64,000 nucleotides of DNA, from positions 2,108,001-2,172,000 of the forward strand of contig NZ_CP107964.1 in NCBI RefSeq assembly GCF_041434935.1, read 5' to 3'. The translations under genes and the position numbers were made by a program. Shown piece by piece: positions 15,619 to 22,060 of the stretch (position 1 is the stretch's first letter; every line of letters begins with the position of its first letter). The stretch is from Kitasatospora sp. NBC_00374. Lineage in GTDB: Bacteria; Actinomycetota; Actinomycetes; Streptomycetales; Streptomycetaceae. The notes under the pieces were generated by a model. It made no database searches, was not told the origin of the DNA, and saw only the letters and a program-made list of their open reading frames with translations.

Positions 15619-16439
15619 GCCAGCAGCAGCGTGACGTCGAGCGCCGCCACCCCCAGCGCCGCCAGGAACGGCAGGCGGCTGCGCGGCAGCAGCAGTGCCG
15701 GCAGCACCAGCAGCGCGGTCGCCGCCAGCGCACCACACCCCGCCGCACCGACCGGGCCCGGCGGGGCCACCACCAGCACGGCCGACGCCGCCGCCAGCAG
15801 CAGCGCCGCCACCGCACCGGCCCGGGCCCGGCCGAGCCGCTGCGGCAGCCCCCGGACACCGGCGGCGAGGTCGTCGTCCAGATCCGGCAGCACGTTCGCG
15901 AAGTGCGCACCGACACCCAGCAGCCCGGCCGCGAGCATCACCCACGGGTAGGGCCACGGCGCACCGGGCAGACCCAGCGTCACAAAGGCCGGCAGCAGCC
16001 CGAAGGCCAGCGCGTACGGCGCCCAGGACAGCACCGTCCGCTTCAGCCCCAGGTTGTACGCCCACGCGGCGGCCACCCCGGCAAGGTGCGCCGCCCCGGC
16101 CGCCGGACCGCTCGCCAGCGACAGCGGTACGCACACGGACAGTGCCACGACCGCGGCCGTCCGAACCGTGCCCGCGTCCAACTCGCCGGTGGCGAGCGGT
16201 TTGTCCCGCCGCCCCGCCGCCCGGTCCCGGCGCCGGTCGACCAGATCGTTGCTCCACCCAACCGACAACTGCCCCGCCGCGACGGCCGCCCCCACCGATC
16301 CGGACCCGAGCGCCCCGCGCCCGCAGGCCACGGCCAGCGCCGTCGCGAACAGCGCCACCGCCGCCGCCGGAGCCGGATGACAGGCCCGCAGCAGCACACC
16401 CGGACGCAGGACCGCGGCTACCGCGCTCTCGTTCGACAT
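15597..16439 (-). CDS. UbiA-family prenyltransferase
   Basis: 280 residues with about eight or nine membrane helices. The first aspartate motif is SNDLVDRRRDRAAGRRDKP (NDxxDxxxD) near residue 63, and the second is LPDLDDDLAAG near residue 185; both bind the prenyl diphosphate through magnesium. The family attaches prenyl chains to aromatic or other acceptors in the membrane. It is divergent from the type III PKS operon, suggesting that a phenolic lipid or quinone from that operon is the acceptor, although this is inference. The predicted promoter ends 7 bp before ATG 16439, suggesting a leaderless mRNA. Confidence 0.85.
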   Translation of the reverse strand: MSNESAVAAVLRPGVLLRACHPAPAAAVALFATALAVACGRGALGSGSVGAAVAAGQLSVGWSNDLVDRRRDRAAGRRDKPLATGELDAGTVRTAAVVALSVCVPLSLASGPAAGAAHLAGVAAAWAYNLGLKRTVLSWAPYALAFGLLPAFVTLGLPGAPWPYPWVMLAAGLLGVGAHFANVLPDLDDDLAAGVRGLPQRLGRARAGAVAALLLAAASAVLVVAPPGPVGAAGCGALAATALLVLPALLLPRSRLPFLAALGVAALDVTLLLARGSALA

Positions 16440-16445
16440 CCCTCG

Positions 16446-16473
16446 ATGGTAGGACGGGACGCGCCCGGTTCAA
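16446..16473 (-). promoter_or_regulatory. vegetative-type promoter of the UbiA-like gene
   Basis: Minus strand TTGAAC (16473-16468), 16 bp, TACCAT (16451-16446). The -10 box ends 7 bp before the ATG. Confidence 0.5.
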
Positions 16474-16504
16474 CCGATTGATGAGGGTATGTCAGCAACA
16501 TCCC

Positions 16505-16510
16505 TATGCT
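16505..16510 (+). promoter_or_regulatory. -10 box of the type III PKS operon
   Basis: TATGCT ends 7 bp before GTG 16517, consistent with leaderless transcription. No convincing -35 is at normal spacing; TTGATG at 16478 is 21 bp away. Confidence 0.4.
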
Positions 16511-16516
16511 GGGCCG

Positions 16517-17620
16517 GTGACCCGAATCGTGGCAGTGACGGGCGTCGTTCCGCCGCACCGGTACCGGCAGCGGGAGCTGGCGGAAACGTTCGCGACCGCC
16601 CTGCGGTTACCGACCGGCAGCGGCCGGGCGGTACTCGACCGCGTGCACGCCTCGGCCGGTGTCGACACCCGCCACCTGGCGCTCCCGCTCGCGCAGTACG
16701 CGGAGTTGAGCGGCTTCGGCCGGGCCAACGACGCGTTCATCACCGCCGCGCTGGAGCTCGGCGAACAGGCCGTGACCGGCGCGCTGGCACAGTGCGGGCT
16801 GACCGCCGACGCGATCGACCTGGTGATCTCCACCTCCGTCACCGGCATCGCCGCCCCCTCCCTGGAGGCCCGGCTGGCCGGGCGCCTGGGCCTGCGGCCG
16901 GACGTCCGGCGACTCCCCGTCTTCGGCCTGGGCTGCGCGGCCGGCGCCGCCGGAGTCGCCCGACTGCACGACTTCCTGGCCGGACACCCGGACGGCGTCG
17001 CACTGCTGCTGTCCACCGAACTGTGCTCGCTCACCCTGCAGCGCTCCGACGGCTCCCCCGCCAACCTGGTGGCCGGCGCCCTGTTCGGCGACGGCGCCGG
17101 CGCCCTGCTCGCGGTCGGTTCCGGGCACCCGGCCCACGCGGCTCACTCAACTCACCCGGCCCACCCGGCCCACGCGGCCGCCGCCGGACCGACCGTGGTG
17201 GCCGCCCGCAGTCGGCTCTACCCCGGCACCGAGCACCAGCTGGGCTGGGACATCGTCGACACCGGGTTCCGGATCGTCCTCGGCGCCGAACTCCCCGCCC
17301 TGGTAAGGCTTCACGTCGGCGAGGAGATCGAGGGCTTCCTCGCCGCGCACGACCTCAAGCCCGGCGACATCGCGGCCTGGATCTGCCACCCGGGCGGCCC
17401 CAGGGTGCTGGACGCACTCGCCGAGTCGCTCGGACTGCCCGACTCCGCACTGGAGTTGAGCAGACGCTCACTGGCCGCGGTCGGCAACCTGTCGTCCTCC
17501 TCGGTCCTGCACATCCTGCGCGACACCCTCGCCCTGCGCCCGCCATCACCCGGCGCGTACGGGCTGATGCTCGCGCTCGGCCCGGGCTTCGCCTCCGAAC
17601 TCGTCCTCCTGCGCTGGTAG
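16517..17620 (+). CDS. type III polyketide synthase (SrsA/alkylresorcinol-synthase-like)
   Basis: 367 residues from GTG 16517. The chalcone-synthase-type triad is visible: Cys140 in FGLGCAAGAAG, His291 in ICHPGGP and Asn324 in AVGNLSSSS. The protein probably extends a fatty acyl-CoA starter with malonyl-CoA to give an alkylresorcinol or alkylpyrone. Residues about 204-222 are an unusual His/Ala/Pro-rich repeat (HPAHAAHSTHPAHPAHA) encoded by 9-bp-like units, probably an inserted surface loop. Leu31 is encoded by TTA (16607-16609), the only TTA I noticed in the window, suggesting bldA-dependent expression. It is followed by methyltransferase and hydroxylase genes as in the srsABC operon. Confidence 0.9.
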   Translation: MTRIVAVTGVVPPHRYRQRELAETFATALRLPTGSGRAVLDRVHASAGVDTRHLALPLAQYAELSGFGRANDAFITAALELGEQAVTGALAQCGLTADAIDLVISTSVTGIAAPSLEARLAGRLGLRPDVRRLPVFGLGCAAGAAGVARLHDFLAGHPDGVALLLSTELCSLTLQRSDGSPANLVAGALFGDGAGALLAVGSGHPAHAAHSTHPAHPAHAAAAGPTVVAARSRLYPGTEHQLGWDIVDTGFRIVLGAELPALVRLHVGEEIEGFLAAHDLKPGDIAAWICHPGGPRVLDALAESLGLPDSALELSRRSLAAVGNLSSSSVLHILRDTLALRPPSPGAYGLMLALGPGFASELVLLRW

Positions 17621-17626
17621 CTGCCG

Positions 17627-18208
17627 ATGACCGCCTACACCGTCCTGATCCTGCTGGTCGCCCTCGAACGGCTGGCCGAGCTGATCGTCGCCCGCCGCAA
17701 CGCGGCCCGGAGCCTGGCCCTCGGCGGCACCGAGCACGGACGCGGCCACTACCCGCCGATGGTGCTGCTGCACTCCGTCCTGCTGATCGGCTGCCTCCTC
17801 GAACCCGCCCTCGCCGACCGGCCGTTCCTGCCCGCCCTGGGCTGGCCGATGCTGGCCCTGGCCCTCGCGGCGCAGGGTCTGCGCTGGTGGTGCATCGGCA
17901 CCCTCGGCACCCGGTGGAACACCCGGGTGATCGTGATTCCCGGGCTGCCCCTGGTGTCCGCGGGGCCGTACCGGTGGCTGAACCACCCCAACTACGTGGC
18001 GGTGGTGGTCGAGGGCTTCGCCCTGCCGCTGGTCCACACCGCCTGGCTCACCGCGCTCTGCTTCACCCTGCTCGACCTCGCGCTGCTCCGGGTCCGGATC
18101 CGCTGCGAGGAACAGGCCCTGAACGGAGGCCCGGTGGCGCCGGCGCCGGGAGCGCCGGGAGCGCCGGGAGCGCCGGGAGCGCCGGGAGCGCCGGGAGCGC
18201 CCGCGTGA
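17627..18208 (+). CDS. ICMT-family membrane methyltransferase (SrsB-like)
   Basis: 193 residues starting at ATG 17627, 6 bp after the PKS stop. It has about four or five membrane helices and the isoprenylcysteine carboxyl methyltransferase signature (TLGTRWNTRV, then PYRWLNHPNYVAVVVEG and a final RIRCEEQAL). In the srs pathway the homolog O-methylates the resorcinol ring. The C-terminus after residue 170 is a pure (GAP)n tail encoded by six perfect copies of GCGCCGGGA (18143-18196), immediately before the stop. The stop overlaps the start of the next gene as GTGA. Confidence 0.87.
   Translation: MTAYTVLILLVALERLAELIVARRNAARSLALGGTEHGRGHYPPMVLLHSVLLIGCLLEPALADRPFLPALGWPMLALALAAQGLRWWCIGTLGTRWNTRVIVIPGLPLVSAGPYRWLNHPNYVAVVVEGFALPLVHTAWLTALCFTLLDLALLRVRIRCEEQALNGGPVAPAPGAPGAPGAPGAPGAPGAPA
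18143..18196 (+). repeat. 9-bp microsatellite, six perfect copies
   Basis: GCGCCGGGA is repeated six times in frame at the 3' end of the ICMT gene, coding for GAP repeats. Copy number is probably variable between strains. Confidence 0.85.
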
Positions 18209-19233
18209 TCGACCTGCTGGTGGTGGGCGGCGGCCCGGCCGGGCTGGCAACCGCGATCGGGGCCGCCCGGGCCGGCTTGGAGGCGGTGGTGGCCGAACCC
18301 CGGCCGTCCCCGGTCGACAAGGCGTGCGGCGAAGGCCTGATGCCGTCCGCCGTCCGTGCCCTCGAACAGCTCGGGGTGAGCGTGCCCGGCCGACCGATCC
18401 ACGGCATCCGCTACCTGGACGCGACCACCGGACGGGGCGCCGAGGCGGAGTTCCGCACCGGGCCCGGCCTGGGCGTACGCCGCACCGCACTGCACGCGGC
18501 GCTCGCCCGGCGTGCCGACGACCTCGGGGTGCGGGTCCTGCCCGTCCCCGTCCGGGAGTTCCGCCAGGGCGCGTTCTCCGTACGGGCGGCCGGGCTGACC
18601 TGCCGGCACCTGGTGGCGGCCGACGGCCTGCACTCGCCCACCCGGCGCGCCCTGGGCCTGCACCAGCCGGCCGATCCGGCCGCCCCGCCCCGGTACGGGC
18701 TGCGCCGCCACTACGCGGTGGCACCGTGGAGCGAGCTGGTCGAGGTGCACTGGTCGGCGCGCGCGGAGGCGTACGTGACGCCGCTCGCACCGGACCTGGT
18801 CGGCGTCGCGGTGCTCACCAGCGACCGGGCGCCGTTCGAGGAGCAGCTTTCGCGGTTTCCCGTGCTGGCCGCCCGGCTGGCGGGCGCCCCCGCCCGCACT
18901 CCCGTACGCGGCGCCGGGCCGCTGCACCAGCAGGTCCGGGCCCGGGTGCGGGGGCGGGTCCTGCTGGTCGGGGACGCGGCCGGGTACCTGGACGCGCTGA
19001 CCGGCGAGGGGCTGTCGGTCGCGCTCGCCTCGGCGGAGGCGCTGGTGCGGTGTGTGGCGGCGGGGCGCCCGCAGGAGTACGAACGGGCCTGGCGCCGCGC
19101 CTCGCGCAGCTACCGGTGGCTGACGGGTGCGCTGCTGTGGACGCGTCAGCAACCGCTGCTGGCCGACCGGATCGTCCCGGCGGCGGCCTGCCTGCCGGGG
19201 GTGTTCCGGGCGGGCGTCAACCTGCTCGCGTGA
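18205..19233 (+). CDS. FAD-dependent aromatic hydroxylase / geranylgeranyl-reductase-like (SrsC-like)
   Basis: 342 residues from GTG 18205, overlapping the upstream stop. The FAD fold begins at the N-terminus (LLVVGGGPAGLATAIGAARAG), followed by KACGEGLMPSAVRALEQLG and the second FAD motif VLLVGDAAGYLDALTGEGLS near residue 260. The sequence is of the group that includes FAD monooxygenases and geranylgeranyl reductases. In a PKS-ICMT-FAD operon it most likely hydroxylates or oxidises the phenolic lipid to a quinone, like SrsC. An action on the prenyl chain is an alternative given the UbiA neighbour. Confidence 0.85.
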   Translation: MIDLLVVGGGPAGLATAIGAARAGLEAVVAEPRPSPVDKACGEGLMPSAVRALEQLGVSVPGRPIHGIRYLDATTGRGAEAEFRTGPGLGVRRTALHAALARRADDLGVRVLPVPVREFRQGAFSVRAAGLTCRHLVAADGLHSPTRRALGLHQPADPAAPPRYGLRRHYAVAPWSELVEVHWSARAEAYVTPLAPDLVGVAVLTSDRAPFEEQLSRFPVLAARLAGAPARTPVRGAGPLHQQVRARVRGRVLLVGDAAGYLDALTGEGLSVALASAEALVRCVAAGRPQEYERAWRRASRSYRWLTGALLWTRQQPLLADRIVPAAACLPGVFRAGVNLLA

Positions 19234-19264
19234 GCGGGCCTCGCGGGTCGGGGTTCGCGGTGGA

Positions 19265-19534
19265 GTGAACGTTCGCCACGTCGCGGATGGTTGCGCTCTC
19301 ACGAATGCCGGCGCCCTCGTGAATACTCGCGCTGTCGTGAATGCTCGCGCCATCGTGAATGAGCGCGCCGCAGCCACCGTTCGCGATGGCGTGACCGTTC
19401 ACGACAGCGCGACCGTTCGCAATGGCGCAAGCATTCACGGCCCGGCAAGCGTTCCGGCTCCCGCAAGCGTTCTCACCACCGCGAACGCTCACGCGAGCGC
19501 AACCGTTCACGCCACCGCGGAGGTTCACCTCACC
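19265..19534. repeat. 18-bp-period palindromic repeat array A (15 units)
   Basis: The intergenic region between two convergent genes (296 bp) is filled by 15 degenerate 18-bp units in exact register, starting at 19265. The consensus is GYGAACGTTCRC plus 6 bp; examples are gtgaccgttcacgacagc (19391) and gcaaccgttcacgccacc (19499). Column 1 is G in 14 of 15 units, column 4 is A in 13 and column 12 is C in 14. The 12-bp core is a palindrome (GTGAACGTTCAC). The last unit runs over the P450 stop codon (19532-19530). Both strands are open in phase with the repeat and would give hexapeptide repeats. It is not CRISPR: there are no identical repeats or unique spacers. Confidence 0.75.
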
Positions 19535-20753
19535 AGCTGACCGGCAGCGCCCGCAGGCCGTTGACCAGCGACTCCTCGCGGACCTCCACCTCCTCGAACG
19601 GCACCGCCAGCCGGAGTCCGGGCAGCCGCCGAAGCAGCGTCCCCAGCGCGATCTGGAGCTCGGCCCGGGCCAGCGGCTGACCGAGGCACTGGTGGATCCC
19701 GAAGCCGAAGGCCAGGTGGCGCCGGGCATCCCGGGTCACGTCCAGCCGGTCGCCGTCCTCGAACAGCTCCGCATCCCGGTTCGCGGTGGACACCATGCAC
19801 AGCACGCCCTCACCGGCCCGCACCAGGGTGCCGTCCAGATCCACGTCCTCCAGTGCGACCCGGGGGATGCCCAGGTGGACGATGGTCAGGTAGCGCAGCA
19901 GCTCCTCGACCGCCCCCTTCATCAACTCGGGCTGCGCCCGCAGCCGTTCCGCCTGCTCGGGGTGGCGCAGCAGGGCGAGGGTGCCGAGCGCCGTCATGTT
20001 GGCGGTGGTCTCGTGGCCGGCGACGAGCAGCAGCAGTCCCATGGCCGCCGCCTCCGCCCGGCTGAGCTCGTCGCGGGCGACGAGCCGGCTGAGCACACTG
20101 TCGTCCGGCTCGCGGCGCTTGCGGTCGGCGAGGTCGCTCAGATAGTCCGTCAGGGCCTGCTGGGCGGCGTCGACCTGCTCGATGTCGACCCTGATGTCCA
20201 GCAGCGTGCGGCTGTGCCGCTGGAAGAACTCGTGGTCGGCGTAGGGCACTCCGAGCAGCAGGCAGATCACCAGGGACGGCACCGGCAGGGCGAACTCCTG
20301 CACCAGGTCGGCGGGCCCGCCCTTGGCGATCATCGCGTCGAGTGCCTCGTCCACGATCTGCTGGATCTGCGGACGCAGTGCCTCCACCCGCTTGATGATG
20401 AAGTCGCCGGTCAGCATGCGCCGTTGCCGGGCGTGCTCGGGGTCGTCGAGGCGCAGGAAGGTGGGGGTGGTGCGGGTGATCAGTTCGCGCCGTCCGGGCA
20501 CGAGGAACGGGAAGCCGGGGACGCGGGCGTCGGCGCTGAACCGGTGGTCGCCGAGGACGGCGCGGGAGTGGCGGTAACCGGTCAGCAGCCAGCAGGGCGC
20601 ACCGTCCCAGAGGGACACCTTGGTGATCGGGCCCGCCCGGTGGGCTTCCCGGTAGGCGGGCGGCGGGTCGAAGGGGCAGCCCCCGTGGGCTGCCGGCACG
20701 GCGAGGGCGTCGGCGGTGCCGTCCGGCCGGGCGGTCGGGGTGTCGGTGGTCAT
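19530..20753 (-). CDS. cytochrome P450
   Basis: 407 residues from ATG 20753. The heme loop is FGFGIHQCLGQPLAR with Cys356 as thiolate ligand, the I-helix oxygen-binding motif is VAGHETTAN, and the K-helix shows EELLRYL. The sequence is of the class of bacterial soluble P450s like CYP105/CYP107. It follows a ferredoxin gene by 45 bp and is surely cotranscribed. There is no adjacent reductase, though a ferredoxin reductase lies at 45266-46480. The substrate is unknown; the nearby phenolic-lipid cluster could supply one but it is on the other strand. Confidence 0.92.
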   Translation of the reverse strand: MTTDTPTARPDGTADALAVPAAHGGCPFDPPPAYREAHRAGPITKVSLWDGAPCWLLTGYRHSRAVLGDHRFSADARVPGFPFLVPGRRELITRTTPTFLRLDDPEHARQRRMLTGDFIIKRVEALRPQIQQIVDEALDAMIAKGGPADLVQEFALPVPSLVICLLLGVPYADHEFFQRHSRTLLDIRVDIEQVDAAQQALTDYLSDLADRKRREPDDSVLSRLVARDELSRAEAAAMGLLLLVAGHETTANMTALGTLALLRHPEQAERLRAQPELMKGAVEELLRYLTIVHLGIPRVALEDVDLDGTLVRAGEGVLCMVSTANRDAELFEDGDRLDVTRDARRHLAFGFGIHQCLGQPLARAELQIALGTLLRRLPGLRLAVPFEEVEVREESLVNGLRALPVSW

Positions 20754-20798
20754 GCGGCTGTGCTCCTTCCAACTGGGTGGAGTCCGGCCGGTCCGGGA

Positions 20799-21002
20799 TC
20801 AGCCGGGGTCGCCGTGCACGGTGATGACGTTGCCCGGGCAGAGCGCGGCCGCAAGCCTGACGTCGGCGGCGAGTTCAGGCCCGGGGCTCTCCTGGAGCAG
20901 CCGGACGAGTCCGTCCTCCTCACCCTGGTCGAAGACGGCGGGCACGGTGAGTACGCACTGGCCTGAGCCGCAGCAGCGGTCCTGATCGATGATCACCTGC
21001 AT
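20799..21002 (-). CDS. 3Fe-4S ferredoxin partner of the P450
   Basis: 67 residues from ATG 21002. The cluster ligands are in DRCCGSGQCVLTVP and AALCPGNVITV, the pattern of the single-cluster ferredoxins that feed actinobacterial P450s (a CxxxxxC stretch and a distal CP). The start is set by the short GAGGTG site upstream. It is the first gene of the ferredoxin-P450 operon. Confidence 0.9.
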   Translation of the reverse strand: MQVIIDQDRCCGSGQCVLTVPAVFDQGEEDGLVRLLQESPGPELAADVRLAAALCPGNVITVHGDPG

Positions 21003-21024
21003 GGTGGGCACCTCGGTCCGTGGG

Positions 21025-21055
21025 GTGAATCGGTTTCGCTTGGCAACCATTTCAC
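21025..21055. promoter_or_regulatory. imperfect inverted repeat upstream of the ferredoxin-P450 operon
   Basis: GTGAATCGGTT (21025-21035) and AACCATTTCAC (21045-21055) match in 9 of 11 positions. It lies 23 bp before the ferredoxin start and is a candidate operator. The rest of the 359-bp gap (21003-21361) holds a terminator, three CTTGCGGCT-type repeats and a MarR remnant. Confidence 0.4.
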
Positions 21056-21185
21056 GGTAACCCAATCCGGTCCGCACACGAAGGTCCAGTACGCGAACGA
21101 CACGAGTTGGCCGGAAACCGGCGTTGCGGAGGCGGCAGCGAAAGCACGGGCCGGGGAAGGCCGGTGACGGTTCGCCGGTCTCGGA

Positions 21186-21216
21186 GTCCCGTCCCCGGGC
21201 AGGTGCCCGCAGGGAC
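21186..21216 (-). terminator. nested hairpin downstream of the two-component operon
   Basis: GTCCC (21186-21190) pairs with GGGAC (21212-21216), enclosing GGGCA-GG-TGCCC (21197-21208). Confidence 0.4.
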
Positions 21217-21242
21217 GCTTGCGGCTCTTGCGGCTCTTGCGG

Positions 21243-21376
21243 CTACGGGGACTGCGGAGGTTCGGCCGGTTCCTCCGCGAGGAGTTCCAGCACCGGGAGG
21301 GCGGCGAGCAGCGCGTCCCGCTGCTCCTCGGCGAGCTGTCCGACCCGGTCGGCGAGGCCGGTCAGCTCGGGTCCAC
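21243..21376 (-). pseudogene. C-terminal remnant of a MarR-type regulator
   Basis: Between the response regulator stop and the ferredoxin promoter, the minus strand codes for LADRVGQLAEEQRDALLAAL and a short tail ending at TAG 21245. This resembles the last helices of MarR-family repressors. No start codon or DNA-binding domain precedes it; the frame runs into the response regulator gene, so only a fragment is present. The family call rests on a 40-residue stretch and is tentative. Confidence 0.4.
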
Positions 21377-22060
21377 CCGACGGCGGTAGCAGAGCTCGGG
21401 GCGGCCGACCTGCCCGTACTGCGGTTCGCGGACGGCCACGCCGGTCTCGACCAGGTACTCCAGGTACCGGCGGGCGGTGATCCGGGAGACCCCGGCGGCC
21501 GCACCGGCGGCCGCGGCCGAGATACCGGCGGACGCCTCGCGAAGGACGGCCTCGACGGTCTCCAGGGTCGGGGCGCTGAGCCCCTTGGGGAGGGCCGCGC
21601 GCTCGGGGGTGCGCAGCAGGGCGAGCGCCTGGTCGACCTCCTCCTGGCCGGTCGCCTCGCCGCTGCGGCCGAGCGTCCGGCGGTAACGGGCGTAGCTGTC
21701 GAGCCGGTCGGTGAGCGCGGCCGCGCCGAACGGCTTGAGCAGGTACTGCACGACCCCGACCGACACCGCCTGCCGGACCATCGTCAGGTCGCGCGCCGAG
21801 GTGACGGCGATGACGTCCGCGGCGTGGCCGGCCGCGCGAAGCGTGCGGAAGAGCCGCAGGCCGTGGCCGTCCGGGAGGTAGAGGTCGAGCAGGACGAGGT
21901 CGACGGGGGCGCCGTCGGCCCGGGCGCGGTCGAGCGTGCGCAGGGCGTCGGCGCAGGTGTGGACGGTGGCCTCGACCCGGAAGCCGGGGGTGCGCTGGAC
22001 GTAGAGCGAGTGGGCGGCGGCCGCCACCGGGTCGTCCTCGACCACCAGCACGGAGATCAT
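21362..22060 (-). CDS. response regulator of the CitB/DcuR family
   Basis: 232 residues from ATG 22060, overlapping the kinase stop by ATGA. The receiver domain shows the acidic pair VVEDDP, the phosphorylated aspartate in LVLLDLYLPDGHG, and the KPF motif. The C-terminal part contains a helix-turn-helix (AAAGAAAGVSRITARRYLEYL). It should control the divergent dctA gene in response to a C4-dicarboxylate or citrate-like acid. Confidence 0.9.
   Translation of the reverse strand: MISVLVVEDDPVAAAAHSLYVQRTPGFRVEATVHTCADALRTLDRARADGAPVDLVLLDLYLPDGHGLRLFRTLRAAGHAADVIAVTSARDLTMVRQAVSVGVVQYLLKPFGAAALTDRLDSYARYRRTLGRSGEATGQEEVDQALALLRTPERAALPKGLSAPTLETVEAVLREASAGISAAAAGAAAGVSRITARRYLEYLVETGVAVREPQYGQVGRPELCYRRRVDPS

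Noticed and set aside
16478-16504. TTGATG as -35 for the type III PKS promoter.
   Set aside because: The 21-bp spacing to TATGCT is too long for a normal promoter, so only the -10 box is annotated.
19265-19534. CRISPR array.
   Set aside because: Units are 18 bp, contiguous and degenerate. There are no identical repeats separated by unique spacers and no cas gene in the window.
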